Shown in pieces: positions 1 to 10,989 of a stretch of 64,000 bases of DNA (its first letter is position 1; each line of letters starts with the position of its first letter). This DNA is from Molossus alvarezi (Eukaryota; Chordata; Mammalia; Chiroptera; Molossidae). A program made the position numbers and the translations under genes. The stretch is taken from the NCBI GenBank assembly GCA_037176705.1, contig CM073893.1, forward strand, positions 15,562,074 to 15,626,073, read 5' to 3'. The notes under the pieces were generated by a model that did not search any database, was not told the DNA's origin, and saw only the letters and a list, made by a program, of their open reading frames with translations.

Positions 1-519
1 AGAACCTAGAAATCAAACCAAGCCATATGGTCAATTAATATTTGACAAAGGAGGCAAAAGCATACAATGGAGTAAAGACATTCTCTTCAATAAATGGTGT
101 TGGGAAACTAGGACCCGTATATGCAAAAATTTAAACTAGACCACCAACTTACACCATACAAGAATAAATTCAAAATTGGTAAAAGACTTAATTAAATGTA
201 AGTTGCCAAACCATAAAAATCCTAGAAGAAAACATAGGCAGTAAAATCTCAAACATCTCATATAGCAGAATTTTGCCAATACATCTCCTAGGGCAAGAGA
301 AGTAAAGGGGAAAATAAACAAATGGGACTACATCAAACTAAAAAGTTTCTGCACAGCAAAAGAAACCATTCTCAAAATGAAAAGGGAACCTACTGTATTG
401 GAGAACATTTTTGCCAATGATACATATGATATGATAAGGTGTTATTATCCAAAATATATAAAGAACTCATACAACTCAACAAAAGGAAGACAAACAATCC
501 CACTAAAAAATAGGCAAAG
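1..519 (+). mobile_element. L1 ORF2 fragment, interrupted copy (part 1)
   Basis: This is the 3' part of an L1 ORF2 coding sequence, cut off at its left by the window edge. Conceptual translation gives L1 ORF2 C-terminal words (for example PTVLEN, FANDT, LKNRQ) with stops and frameshifts, so it is dead. It aligns by eye with the L1 copies at 3739-4959 and 58887-61842 but is more diverged than either. It resumes at 1004 after two SINEs; AAATAGGCAAAG at 508-519 is repeated as AAATGGGCAAAG at 1004-1015, which marks the SINE insertion point. Confidence 0.85.
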
Positions 520-750
520 CACCCACCTGGAGTGGCTTAATTGGTTGAGCAGTGTCCTGTGCACTACAAGTTTGCTGGTTTGATTCCCATCACGACATAT
601 ACCTAGGTTGCAGGTTTGATCCCTGGTTGGGGCATGTATGGAAGGCAACCAATCAATGTTTCTCTCACATAGATGTTTCTCTCTCTCTCTCTTTCTCTCT
701 CTCTCTGTCTCTAAGCAGGTCCTAGGGTGAGGAATGGGAAAAAGGGGGGG
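520..750 (+). mobile_element. VES-type SINE
   Basis: A diverged tRNA-derived SINE. It shows a degenerate A box (GGCTTAATTGGTTGAGC), two GGTTTGATCCC-like B boxes, the CAACCAATCAATG block, a CT repeat and a GGTGAGGAAT tail. Its poly-A has become a mixed AAAAAG/G run next to the following SINE. Confidence 0.85.
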
Positions 751-756
751 GGGGGG

Positions 757-1003
757 GGCTGGCTGGTTTGGCTCAGCAGTTAGAGCATTGGCCTGAAGAC
801 CAAAGGGTCAATTCCTGGTCAAGGGCACGTACCTGGGTTGCAGGTTCAATTTCCAGTCGGGGTCATGTGGGAGACAGCTAATCGATGTTTTTTTCTCACA
901 CCAATGTTTCTTTCTGTCTCTCCCTCTCTCTCCCCGCACCCCTTCCCTCTATCAAAAAAAAAGGAAAAATATCCTCAGGTGAGGATTAACAAAATAAATA
1001 AAT
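757..1003 (+). mobile_element. VES-type SINE
   Basis: A full-length SINE starting GGCTGGCTGGTTTGGCTCAGCAG and ending ATCCTCAGGTGAGGATTAAC plus an AAATA-rich tail. It abuts the preceding SINE, and both lie between the 12-bp near-duplicate L1 target (508-519 / 1004-1015). Confidence 0.9.
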
Positions 1004-1880
1004 AAATGGGCAAAGGACCTGAATAGACAATTCTCCAAAGAGGACATACAGATGGTCAATAGACATATAAAAAAATGTTCAATGTCACTAATCACCAGAG
1101 AAATGCAAATTAAAACTACAATAAAGTATCACCTCACATCTGCCACACTGGCTACTATCAATAAGTAAACAAATGAGTGCTTGTGAGGATGTGGAGAAAA
1201 GGGGACCCTGGTACACTACTGGTGGGAATGAAGACTAGTACAGACACTATGGAAAACAGTATGTAGTTTTCTCAAAAACTTAAAAATACAACTGCCCTCT
1301 GACCCAGTAATCCTACTTCTGGGAATATATCCTAAGAATCCTGCAACACAAATCAGAAAGAATATGTTCAAAGCAGCGTTATTTATAATAGCTAAGATCT
1401 GGAAAAAGCGCAAGTGCCCATTATTAGGTGAGTGGATAAAAAACTGTGGTACATTTACACAGTGGAATACTATACTATACAGCTATAAAAAAGAAGGATC
1501 TCTTATCCTTTATGACAGCATGGATGGACCTGGAGAGTATTATGCTAAGTGAAATAAGCCAGTCAGAGAAAGACAAATATCACATGACCTCACTTATATG
1601 TGGAATCTAATGAACAGAATAAACTGACAAAGTAAGTTCAGAGGCGTGGATGCATAGAACAGACTGAGAAATCTCAGAGTGGAGGGGTTTGGGGGAAACA
1701 GGAGAGATTAACCAAAGAACTTACATGCATATATGCATAGCCCATGGACACAAACAATAGTGTGGTGAAGGCCTGGGGTGGGGTGAGTGCTAGGTGGAGA
1801 GGGGCAAAAGTGGAAGGGGGTGTGAATACTGTCAACAACAACAACAACAAAAATAGAAAAAGAGTTCGGAGAGAGTAAAA
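1004..1880 (+). mobile_element. L1 ORF2 end and 3' UTR (part 2)
   Basis: This continues the L1 that starts at position 1. It holds the last part of ORF2 (degenerate frames with words such as FKAAL..IAKIWK and [10 protein letters not shown]), then a G-rich 3' UTR at about 1680-1830 and a (CAA)n-type A-rich tail near 1832-1855. Dead copy. Confidence 0.85.
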
Positions 1881-2690
1881 CAAATTAGAAGTCCTAAATA
1901 GAAACAGAAGGAAGCCAAGATATAATTGATAGCCCAAATAACATAACCCAAACTTTGATCTCTAACATTAAATACTTGAAGGTTTTTATGAGATTCCAAA
2001 ACATACATCTTTACTACCAGGATGTAAAATCCTAAATAATTCATATCCTATATCATATGTTCACAGATTGAGTATTGTATCTTCAAAGATACAATATTCC
2101 CTTTTGAGGTTGATCACAAAGGAGCTGGGAGCTGCACCCTTGAACGGAATGACAAAGGAAGTGGAAATGTGCCGTGGTCAGGTAGAATGACTGGGTTGCA
2201 ACTAGCAAAAAATTCTACTTGATCTTTTAAACAATGTGGAAAATTCTAGCACCTACTTAATCACTGGTCAGTTTGTTCAGGTCACTGGCTCCATTTCTCT
2301 GCAATTTTCTCAGCTCTAAATGACATCTTTATGTTCTATTGGGTTCTCTTGTGGTGACAAAATGGAAACCAGGAGCTCTCAGATTCACAAGCTTCCTCTT
2401 CCATGTGAGGGCATCTCTTCCCCAATCATCAAACCAAAGCCCCAAGCTTCTTTCTGATTGAACATGTCCAGTTCTGAACTCATAGTCCAAGGAATCCTAT
2501 GGCTGATTTTCTTAGACCTGGAGGACATGCTGCTCTGAGAAGTAACTATGACAAGGGAATGGATTATGCTGACTGGTTAAGGCCAATCAAGACCATTCCT
2601 TGTAGCTGGGAATGAAGTCAATTATGCTCAAGCCCCATGACTGAAAATATGGAACGAAGGAGAGAATGGATTCTGAATAAACGAGTTCAG
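1881..2690. other. Intergenic; unassigned, probably ancient repeat
   Basis: I recognise no gene. Part of 2330-2420 resembles an old mammalian interspersed repeat that I cannot name. A perfect 10-bp inverted repeat with a 4-nt loop lies at 2073-2096. Confidence 0.4.
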
Positions 2691-2699
2691 AATCTAAAC

Positions 2700-3075
2700 A
2701 ACTTACAATTTTCTAAGCCTTTCATTCCACAGCACATCTCTCTTCCCTCTTCCTGCAATGTTCTTTCCCACCTCAGCTACCTGACAAATTTTACTCTTCC
2801 CTCAACCCCAGCTTAAGCATTTCATCCTTTGTAAGGTTTGGGGTATCCTTCATCCCAGAGTAGATTACTCCCTTCATGTTCCATTCTTATACCCAGTATA
2901 GAGTTAATTTATTGCCTTACTCAATTGTTTACTGATTATTTATTTAATAGATTTGTCTCTCCAGATAGAAGGTTAACTCCCTGAAGACAGAAACCCTATC
3001 TTTTTAAATCCTTACTCATGATACTTATGAAATGACCAGAGCATATCTAAGTATCCTTTAAATAAATTCTGAGTT
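2700..3075 (+). mobile_element. L2 3'-end remnant
   Basis: The sequence shows the typical L2 3' layout: a run resembling TCTTTCCCACCTCAGCTACCTGAC, then ATCCTTCATCCCAGAG, then a tail resembling CTCCCTGAAGACAGAAACC, and it ends near TAAATAAATTCTGAG. The copy is old and has no open frame. Confidence 0.6.
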
Positions 3076-3542
3076 TTGTTCATTTTACTGGAAGCATTGA
3101 CCTCAAGTTGTGTTCACCTGTGTGTAGGTGTGACCTCTTCTGCTGTCATTAACTCACAAAAGAGATAGATTCTCAAAAAAAGTAACTGGAGACTGGAGCA
3201 CAGGCAAAACACCTGTCATTCTGGTTCTTGGCCTTCTTGGTCTGGACTTAGAGGAATCTAGAGGTTGTTGAGGGTCTAAGGCATTATTAGTTGCTAACAA
3301 TGCCCTCTGCCATATGAAGGCAATTCAGGAGCCAGGCAAGAGGCTTTATTACAGGAGCCTCAAGGTGGTAACCTGGCCAGCCAGATTACCTAATTGCATG
3401 TTATGTTCCATGTCTGTTATTTTTATGATTCTTAATTAGAAAGGGGGAGCATGCTCTAAATGTTATTTCTTCTCACCTCACAGCTCTGAAAAAAGAATAT
3501 GACTTTTACTTTTGTTCAACTTACAGTATCTGAGGGTGTAAT
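3076..3542. other. Intergenic; nothing recognised
   Basis: No gene, open frame of note or named repeat was recognised. It ends at the target site of the SINE-L1 chimera. Confidence 0.4.
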
Positions 3543-3556
3543 AAGAAATATTTTCA
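3543..3556. repeat. Target-site duplication, left copy (SINE-L1 chimera)
   Basis: AAGAAATATTTTCA here is repeated exactly at 4960-4973. The pair encloses both the SINE and the L1 as a single unit. Confidence 0.85.
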
Positions 3557-3738
3557 GCCCGGTCTGTGTGGCTCAGTGGATTGAGTATTGTTCCATGGAC
3601 CGAGAGCACATGCCCAGGTTTCGGGCTCGATCCCCAGTAGGGGGCGTGCAGGAGGCAGCTGATCGATATTTCTCTCTCACATTGATGTTTCTATCTCTCT
3701 TGCTTTCTCTCTCTCTCTAAAAAAAAATCAATAATAAA
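3557..3738 (+). mobile_element. SINE forming the 5' half of a SINE-L1 chimera
   Basis: A second-type VES SINE, with 5' end GCCCGGTCTGTGTGGCTCAG, the CCCCAGTAGGGGGCGTGCAGG block, CT repeats and A-rich ATCAATAATAAAAG. It has no target duplication of its own at its right side. It runs directly into L1 ORF2 at about 3738-3745. The homologous L1 at 60050-60075 reads GATAAAAGACTTAAATG at this place, so ATAAAAG is shared microhomology at the joint. Confidence 0.85.
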
Positions 3739-4959
3739 AGACTTAAATGTGACCCGTGAATCCATAAAAATTCTAGAAGAAAATGTAGGCAACAAAATTT
3801 CAGACATCATACAGAGCAGAATTTTCACTGATACATCACCTAAGGCAACAGAAATAAAGGAGAAAATGAACACAGGGGACTACATCAAACTAAAAAGCTT
3901 CTGCACAGCAAAAGAAACAATCATCAAAATGGAAAGGCAACCCACTGTATGGGAGAACATCATTGCCAATGATGTATCAGATAAGGGATTAATTTCCAAT
4001 ATATATAGAGTGCTCATACAACTCCACAAAAGGAAGACAAAGAACCCAATTAAAAAATGGGCAGAGGAACTAAATAGACACCTCTCCAAACAGGACATAC
4101 AAATGGCCAAGAGACATATGAAGAAATGGTCAACATCACTAATCATCAGAGAGATGCAAATTAAAACAACAATGAGGTATCACCTCACACCTGTCAGAAT
4201 GGCCGCCATCAACAAATCATCAAACAACAAGTGTTGGCGAGGGTGTGGAGAAAAGGGGACTCTAGTACACTGCTGGTGGGAATGCAGACTGGTGCAGCCA
4301 CTATGGAAAACAATATGGTGCTACCTCAAAAAATTAAAAATTGAACTTCCATTTGACACAGTGATCCCACTGCTGGGAATATACCCTAAGAAGCCTGAAA
4401 CACCAATCAGGAAGAATATATGTACCCCCATGTTCATAGCAGCACTATTTACAATAGCTAAGATCTGGAAACAGCCCAAGTGTCCACCAGTAGACGAATG
4501 GATCAAAAAGCTGTGGTACATATACACAATGGAGTACTATGCAGCGGTAAGAAAGAAAGATCTCTTATCCTTTGAGACGACATGGAGGGACCTGGAAAGT
4601 ATTATCCTAAGTGAAAGAAGCCAAGCAGAAAAAGACAAATACCACATGATCTCACTTATATACGGAATATAATGAACATAACAGTCTGAGGAATACAGTA
4701 GACCCAGACACATGGAAGTAGGGCACAAACTGACATCCCTCAGAAGAGGGGATGGGGGGGTGGGGGTGGGGTGGGAAGAGATAAACCACAGAACTTATAT
4801 GCATGTATGCATGACCAATGGACATGGACAACTAAGCCGGGGACAGGGTGGAGGGGGGGTGGGGTGGGGGGTGCCAATGGGGTAAAAAGGTAAAATATCT
4901 GTAACAAAAAAATAAATAAAAATTCATTAAAAAATCAATAAAAAAGGATTTATTAAAAA
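3739..4959 (+). pseudogene. 5'-truncated L1: ORF2 C-terminus and 3' UTR
   Basis: An open frame of 307 codons (3749-4672) encodes the C-terminal end of L1 ORF2p. This is the region after the reverse transcriptase, including the Cys-rich end ([16 protein letters not shown]). The frame has no stop, so the copy is young. Stop at about 4670 is followed by a 3' UTR with very G-rich runs (4747-4875), which could form G-quadruplexes, and an A-rich tail to 4959. It lacks ORF1, endonuclease and RT, so it is inert. Its right flank repeats the left target duplication of the upstream SINE. Confidence 0.93.
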
Positions 4960-4973
4960 AAGAAATATTTTCA
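4960..4973. repeat. Target-site duplication, right copy (SINE-L1 chimera)
   Basis: Exact 14-bp copy of 3543-3556, directly after the L1 A-rich tail. Confidence 0.85.
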
Positions 4974-5650
4974 AAAAATGAAATAAAATTATCATTATCA
5001 GCAATTTTTTGCCTTTTTAATTTTTTTGTTTGTTTGCTTGTCAGCAATTTTTAAACACACTCTTGGTAGGGCATGGCATATGTGGCAGAGAAACACAGGA
5101 AGCCACTGGGACATTTCAGAGAAGCTAATAATGAATTAGCAAATGATTGTGCTCTACAGATAATAACATTGATGATAGTCATACAATACCCTGGCGCCCT
5201 GGGATTCAAAGACAAGAAGCTAGTCTGTCACTAGGGTTGTAAAAGCAGCAGAAAACAGGCTCTTTGACCTTAGTGAAGTCACATATAAATGTGATAGCTA
5301 AAGGATGTTAATAAGTATAAGATAGCGTAGTATAAATTAAACATCTGTTATGGCATTGTAGCAACATTATTTGACTGATTGCTGAGGGTGTGATCAGTGT
5401 GGAATGATATTAGTCAGGAAAGTCTCTTGAAGGGATGAGTCACAGGTTTTTGAACAAGAGGCTGACATGGTGTAGATGTACTCGAAAAATATTATCTTAG
5501 CAACTGTGTGGGGAATAAACTGAGATGGGGGAGCACAAAGCAGGGAAACCAGGTAGGAGGCAGTAATGCAAATGAGTGGACAGGAGCCAGGACTGATGTG
5601 TGGGCTGTGAAATAGAGCTGGAATGGTTTAGAGAAAGCAATGCAGAGGAT
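4974..5650. other. Intergenic; nothing recognised
   Basis: Unique-looking or very old repeat DNA. No gene signal seen. Confidence 0.4.
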
Positions 5651-5654
5651 TGCA

Positions 5655-5800
5655 TAACAGCGTGGGCTTTGCAGACAAGCTGACTTGGGCTCCCATCCTG
5701 GCTCCACCACTGATCAGCTGCGTTACTTGGGTAACAAATCTACCTGCTTTAAGTCTATTCCCTCATCTACAAAAGTACACTGTGGGTGTTTTGTTTTTGT
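5655..5800 (+). mobile_element. MIR remnant
   Basis: It matches the MIR core by eye: GTGGGCTTTGCAGACAAGCTGACTTGG..CTCCACCACTGATCAGCTGCGTTACTTGG..CCTCATCTACAAAA. A likely continuation of the 3' part is at about 6190-6280, after unassigned sequence. Confidence 0.6.
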
Positions 5801-6190
5801 TTTTTTGTCTAGAATCTGAACATCTTTCCTAATCTGGGTGAATCCCCATGTAAGTGAAAACCTCAAAGGGAAAGCTGTTCTGCCTGCCTCTGGCAACCCG
5901 GGTATAGGCATGTGCTCCAGGCAGGACCAGCTGATGCTCACCCCTCTCTGTACTGTGGGAGAGTGATACAAAGGCACTGGGGTCAGTTCGTGAATCTTCA
6001 AGGACTCTTGGGGAGATTCGAATCCAGAGGCGTGGAGGGGCATGTCCTGGGAAATTGTGCTCTGATTCTTCTCTTGGCTCTCCGCTGAACCTGGTCTTCC
6101 ACCCTCCTATGGATTCTGTGAGCTGCCCGATACCTTTCCAGTAAATTCCTTTCTGCTTAAGTTACCTGCTGTTTGCTACCAAGAACCCTG
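5801..6190 (+). other. Unassigned old repeat, possibly an LTR fragment
   Basis: The stretch around 6120-6190 (CAGTAAATTCCTTTCTGCTTAAGT..CTACCAAGAACCCTG) resembles the 3' end of an old mammalian LTR family. I cannot name it with confidence. Confidence 0.3.
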
Positions 6191-6559
6191 CTATTTTGAG
6201 GATTAAATAAAATGTTGTATAGATGGTGTATATCAAGTCTTTACCCTGTACCTGAAACAGGTAAATACTTACTAAATTGTTGCTCTAAGAAAAACAAAGA
6301 TTTGTGACAGAATAGTCACAGACTTTGGTGACTAATTAGATGTGGAAGGAGAGTAAAAAGGAAGAATGGGGGAGGCAACTTTAAGTTTAGAAATTTCTGT
6401 CCACATTCTTGTTCTGCCTCTAACAAGATGACGGAATCCAACACACAGAAGGACGACCTGCTTCAAAGAGGGTTAGACAGTAACGTTCAAGTACCCACCT
6501 CTAGGTCTGGTGACTGAGGCCACAGTATTTTACCGACATGACAAAGTCTAAACTTGTTA

Positions 6560-7010
6560 GCCTAGCACATGAGGCACTTCCTAACCCTGCCTGAACCTGC
6601 CTTTCTGGCCCGATACTTGCCACTCCTTAAAAAGCACCCGACGCTGTAGTTACATCAAGCTGCTTGGAGTCCCACGAACACAGCATGGTATTCTAAGCTT
6701 CACTGCTATTGCACATTGTATTCTCTTTGCGTGGAATGTCCTTCTCATCCTCCCTCAACATCAGCTTCTCATTTAAAACTTGGGTTACATGTTCTCTTTG
6801 AGGAAGCCCTTCCTAAGTCCTTCTGGGCAGAGTTACTCCGTCCTCGAGGCTCCCACAGAATTCTGTTCATGCCTTCCTGACAACCACATTTTATTCTAAT
6901 GTTTTCTTTATGTCTCTCGTCTTCATTGCCCTGTGTGGTCCCAGACACCAGGGACTAGTCTTTGGTATCACCACTGCCTGGCATTATCTGGCAGGTAGAT
7001 GGTGATTCAC
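6560..7010 (+). mobile_element. L2 3'-end remnant
   Basis: L2-like words appear in order: GGAATGTCCTTCTCATC, CTTTGAGGAAGCCCTTCC, TAGTCTTTGGTATCACC. Old copy with no open frame. Confidence 0.6.
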
Positions 7011-7439
7011 AAGCTCACTGTCAAATACCCAGAATATGTCTTTATATATTTGGTTAGAGATGAAAGGGTATGACTATAAGATAATAAACATGATCTGACA
7101 ACCCCCACACAAAAGTCCGTCATGTTCATTATTTGTTTTTGTATTAACTACTAATTAGTGTCCTTTTAACTTCCTAGTTCCTAAAGGGCAGAGTTTGCTT
7201 TAACTCACTCTGTACCAACAGGGTTTTGCACCAACGTGTATAATAAAGGAACTAAAATCCATTTTGAGGTGCTGCTTTGATGTAACTAAAGCAATTTTGT
7301 TAGTATGCTGAGGAACCCATGGATTTGTATTTCCCAAATTTAGGGTTAAGCACAAGGTTCCTAAGGAACATAGCCATGAAGCCAACATTTACTTAGTTTT
7401 ATCTTCCATTTCCCTCAGAAATTATCCTTTTCCATTTTA

Positions 7440-7898
7440 TTAAAAATATTTTAGAAATTTTATTTTTATTTTCTTTTTTAAATACACAATACATTTCTGT
7501 GATCCAAAATTCAAAAGTATACAGTATAAAGTGTCCACCTTCCCCACCTTGTTGTACTGTGGCCATCCAGCTTCTTTCCCCATGGGCAATCAAAGCCATT
7601 ATTACTTCCTTGTGCTTTCTTCCAGAGGTATTTTATGCATACAAGAAAGTATTTTTCATTTCTTACTCTCTTTTACTCAAAACTGAAATTAGTACACACA
7701 GTTCTGCAGCTTGCTTTGTTTTCACTAAATAATATATCTTGTAGAACTTTCCATATCAGTATATATCAGCACATATCTTTTTCCTTGCTGTATGATATTC
7801 CATTGCATAGGTAGACTGTAATCAATTAAACCAATTCCCTATTAATGGACTTTTAGTTTGAGATTTTTTTCCAATTCTTTCTATCTTGTAAAAAAAAT
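7440..7898 (-). mobile_element. Ancient L1 (L1M-type) 3' region remnant
   Basis: It resembles the widespread old L1 3' region read in reverse (for example CTTTCCATATCAGTATATATCAG..TGCTGTATGATATTCCATTGCATAGG). A SINE is inserted at its right. Confidence 0.5.
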
Positions 7899-7909
7899 TA
7901 GCAGCTTTT

Positions 7910-8152
7910 TTCTTTTTTTTCTCACCTGAGGATCTTTTTCCATTGCTTCTTAGAGTTGAAGGGAAGAAGGGAGGGAGAGAGAGAGAAACACTGATGTAAG
8001 AGAGACACATCAACTGGTTGCCTCCTGCACAACCCCAACCAGGGCCAGGGATTGAACCGGCAACCCAGGTACATGCCCTTGACCGGGAATTGAACCCGAG
8101 ACCCTTTGTCCTCCGGCTGACGCTCTAACCACCACGCCAAATCAGCCAGGGC
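7910..8152 (-). mobile_element. VES-type SINE
   Basis: A full SINE in minus orientation, from the CTCACCTGAGGAT tail to GCCAAATCAGCCAGGGC. The target duplication TAGCAGCTTTT is at 7899-7909 and 8153-8163. Confidence 0.93.
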
Positions 8153-8202
8153 TAGCAGCTTTTAAAAACCTTCCTACAAACTTTCTACCCAGCCTCTGCC
8201 TT

Positions 8203-8207
8203 AAAAA

Positions 8208-8252
<45 letters not shown>

Positions 8253-8322
8253 TACATATATAACTATATATACATATATAGAGAGAGATGGATATATATA
8301 TGTATGTGTATATATATATATC
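8203..8322. repeat. (AT)n / (AC)n compound microsatellite
   Basis: Runs of TA dinucleotides interrupted by ACACACAC and GAGAGAGA. Not part of a SINE. Confidence 0.9.
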
Positions 8323-8439
8323 TTAAGTCACAGAGCAGAGACCTCTAGATAAAGATTACATCTATTTCTGCCTCCTATCCACCTGTACTTCAGACTCCTT
8401 CAATAACAGTGTTTAGTTCTCAGGATGAGCATGTTCTCG

Positions 8440-8765
8440 CCGGTCTCTATACTTTTCTGTATGCCAGTCTGCTCCCACCATCCTTGGTTTGCCTGGGAAA
8501 CTCCCTGCTAACCTTTCAAATCCAAGTTTGGATATCATGCCAGAAAGAGTTAATCATATTACATGCTGTTGTGTAGTATGTCTGTACCTAGGTCCTCTCC
8601 CACAGTGGTGCTTATTTATGCTGCTTTGAAATTTGTTTCCAAGTCTGTGTTCCCATTAGTTTGTGAGCTCCATGACAGCTAACTCATATTAGGATGCCCA
8701 GCACTTAGCGGAAAGCCTGGTAATAGAAGCTACTCAATAAATATTTGTTGAATAAATGAATAAAT
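8440..8765 (+). mobile_element. L2 3'-end remnant
   Basis: The end reads GAGCTCCATGACAGCTAACTCAT..CTACTCAATAAATATTTGTTG followed by the GAATAAATGAATAAATAA terminal repeat typical of L2. Confidence 0.7.
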
Positions 8766-9537
8766 AATGTGGAGGAGATATAAGCATACTCATACTGTAT
8801 AATGACAAGTACTTGCAAAACATTAAAACAAGTCTTCAACTTTGCATAGTGTAGTGGAAACAGCTCTGGATCAGAAATCAAAAGAACCAATTGGTTCACA
8901 GAAGCAGGAAATTTTCCCCACATGTTCACTGCTGCATCCTTGATGCCTAGAAGAGCTGGTGCTTGATTGGTGCTGAGAAAGAATGACGCTGTGTTATGTT
9001 TGTATGGGATCTGCTAATGACACCTTTTATTTCAAATAGTCTGCAAGGAGGAAGCTAGAACTAGAGGGTCTGTAGCTTTTGGACTAACAAGAGAACATAC
9101 CCAATACCTAGTCATGGGTAAATTACAAAACCAGTTAACTTATTAACAGTTTAAAGTGAACGAATTCAACCAATTGACTTTTACAAATGTATCTTATAGA
9201 TTAAATAAACACATTCCTCATAGCAGCAGGTTTTTCCAAGCTCAGTGGTAATCACTTGCTCAATCTGGGAAGTGAAACAAAACTTTGTAAATAATCGGGA
9301 GGCAGGGCTCTTGGCTCCTCCTCTGCAAACACCGAACAGAGCAATAGTAGTATGACCATCAGAGACAGAGCCTCTATGGATAGAAACTGATATAAGACCT
9401 TTACCCTACCTGGCCTGTATCCTAACAGGGCTCTTTGTTCCTTACTGTCCTTTAACAATCAAGATGCAAATATTCTCCTGCCCTCCCTTCCTTGTTTTAC
9501 TGAACAGTGGTAGACACATATAATAATGTTAATTCTT

Positions 9538-9799
9538 TCTTTATCTTAATCCTTACCTGAGGATATTTTTTCATTGATTTTTAGATAGGGAGGGAGGGAG
9601 GGAGAGAGGAAGAGGGAGAGAGAGAGAAATATTGATGTGAGAGAGACACATTGATTGTCTATCTCCCACATGACCCTGAGTGACCAGAGCCCAGGATCAA
9701 ACCTAAAAACCAAGGTCTGTGCTCTTGACGGGAAATCGAACCCACAACTCTTTGGTCCACAGGCCAATGCTCTAATTGCTGAGCCAAACCAGCCAGGGC
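9538..9799 (-). mobile_element. VES-type SINE
   Basis: A full SINE in minus orientation ending AACCAGCCAGGGC. The target duplication AATAATGTTAATTCTT (9522-9537) recurs at 9800-9815 with one mismatch. Confidence 0.93.
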
Positions 9800-9841
9800 A
9801 ATAATGTCAATTCTTCATCAATGTATCAAAATAAGATTCTT

Positions 9842-10145
9842 GTGCACTTTCCCTCCCCCCTCTTCTTCTCCCATAGGCACACATCTCCTAAACTCTAAGG
9901 GAACCCGAGAGACTTGCAAACAGGGGAGCAATGGGCAGCTGCACCTCACCCAGGGCCAAGCCCTGAATCTGTCTGCAAGGCTCCTTTCCTCTGACTTCTC
10001 AGTGGACCACAGCAGCCCAGCCTCAGCTCTCCTGCCACTTCTTCTGTCATAAGCTCTCCTTGTTCCACTGTCCCCAGTTTTAATAAATGTACTCTCAAAC
10101 TAAAAAATAAAAAAGAAAGAAAGAAAAGAAAAGGAAAGGAAAGAA
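9842..10145 (+). mobile_element. Unidentified polyadenylated retroposon ('element X')
   Basis: This is a retroposed RNA of unknown origin. It contains an AATAAA at 10082-10087, ends about 12 nt later and is followed by an A-rich tail (10101-10145). AAGATTCTT (9833-9841) and AAGATTATT (10146-10154) look like a target duplication with one mismatch. Its first half (about 9850-9985) recurs at about 15090-15235 inside a composite insertion. A pyrimidine tract ending in a splice-acceptor-like (C)AG lies before the shared part, so the source could be a spliced transcript or an LTR exon. A short open frame at 9804-10052 is not convincing as protein. Confidence 0.55.
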
Positions 10146-10294
10146 AAGATTATTTCATTCCAACGAGTGTGATTAAATATCATTGTGCCCCACAGGTTGT
10201 TTTTAGACTAAGACTGAATCAAAGTTTTATATTTATAACTTTTATTTCCACAGAGTTCAGTGGATATTTGTTGATTGACTAAATGAATGCTTTG

Positions 10295-10390
10295 CCTTTA
10301 CTTAGCTCTGTAACCTTGGGCAAACTTCATATAACTTTTCTAGGCCTCATTACCCTCACCTATGCAATGGAGTTCGATTGTCAAATTTTT
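10295..10390 (+). mobile_element. MIR remnant
   Basis: The MIR core words GCTCTGTAACCTTGGGCAAAC and CTAGGCCTCATTACCCTCACCTATGCAATGG appear in order. Confidence 0.65.
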
Positions 10391-10580
10391 CAAATTATTT
10401 TTAATAGCTTAAATGCTTTCTTCAAGCAGTCTTAGACAAAGCCCAAATCTCAAACATAAAAAAGTGGGCCTACTCGAGATAGAATAGGTTTGGGGTTCCT
10501 AAGATTCCTTGCTTCACCTCCTCTTTCCCAACCTCATTTCTGCCTTGAGCCACTCGCTGAGTCCCAGGCCTCTGAGGCAT

Positions 10581-10884
10581 CACCTACATGACATAGGTGA
10601 TCATGAACTAGATGACCATCTGCATAACATTCACCTACATAACATAGGTTATCATGGACTAGATGACCATCTGCATAACATTCACCTACATGACATAGGT
10701 GATCATGAACTACATGACCATCTGCATAACATTCACCTACATAACATAGGTGATCATGGACTAGATGACCATCTGCATAACATTCACCTACATAACATAG
10801 GTGATCATGGACTAGATGACCATCTGCATAACATTCACCTACATAACATAGGTGATCATGGACAGATGATCATCTGCATAACAT
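10581..10884 (+). repeat. 51-bp minisatellite, six copies
   Basis: Six head-to-tail copies start at 10581, 10632, 10683, 10734, 10785 and 10836. Each has period 51 bp and begins CACCTACATRACATAGGTG. The unit starts with a small inverted repeat, CACCTA-N7-TAGGTG (second copy ends TAGGTT). Because 51 is divisible by 3, an open frame runs through it (10509-10937) as a His/Asp-rich 17-residue repeat (HLHNIHLHNIGDHGLDD). I see no promoter, splice signal or homologous protein, so I treat the frame as a by-product of the period. The last copy is diverged and lacks one base. Confidence 0.93.
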
Positions 10885-10989
10885 CGACTCCCAGACTTGC
10901 AATGAAACAGATTCCCAACCTGCAGCCTCTGAATTAAACAAAGTAAAGCCACCCAGGCAAATTAAAATATGAAGTTTCTTTGTTTTGCA

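Noticed and set aside
3557..3738. An ordinary SINE inserted next to an L1
   Set aside because: There is no target duplication between SINE and L1, while a single exact duplication surrounds both; a chimera explains this better.
10581..10884. A CRISPR array
   Set aside because: The repeats are contiguous 51-bp units without unique spacers, and the genome is mammalian.
10509..10937. A 142-codon His/Asp-rich repeat protein gene
   Set aside because: It is the translation of a 51-bp minisatellite. No promoter, splice sites, polyadenylation signal or homology; the open frame follows from the period being a multiple of three.
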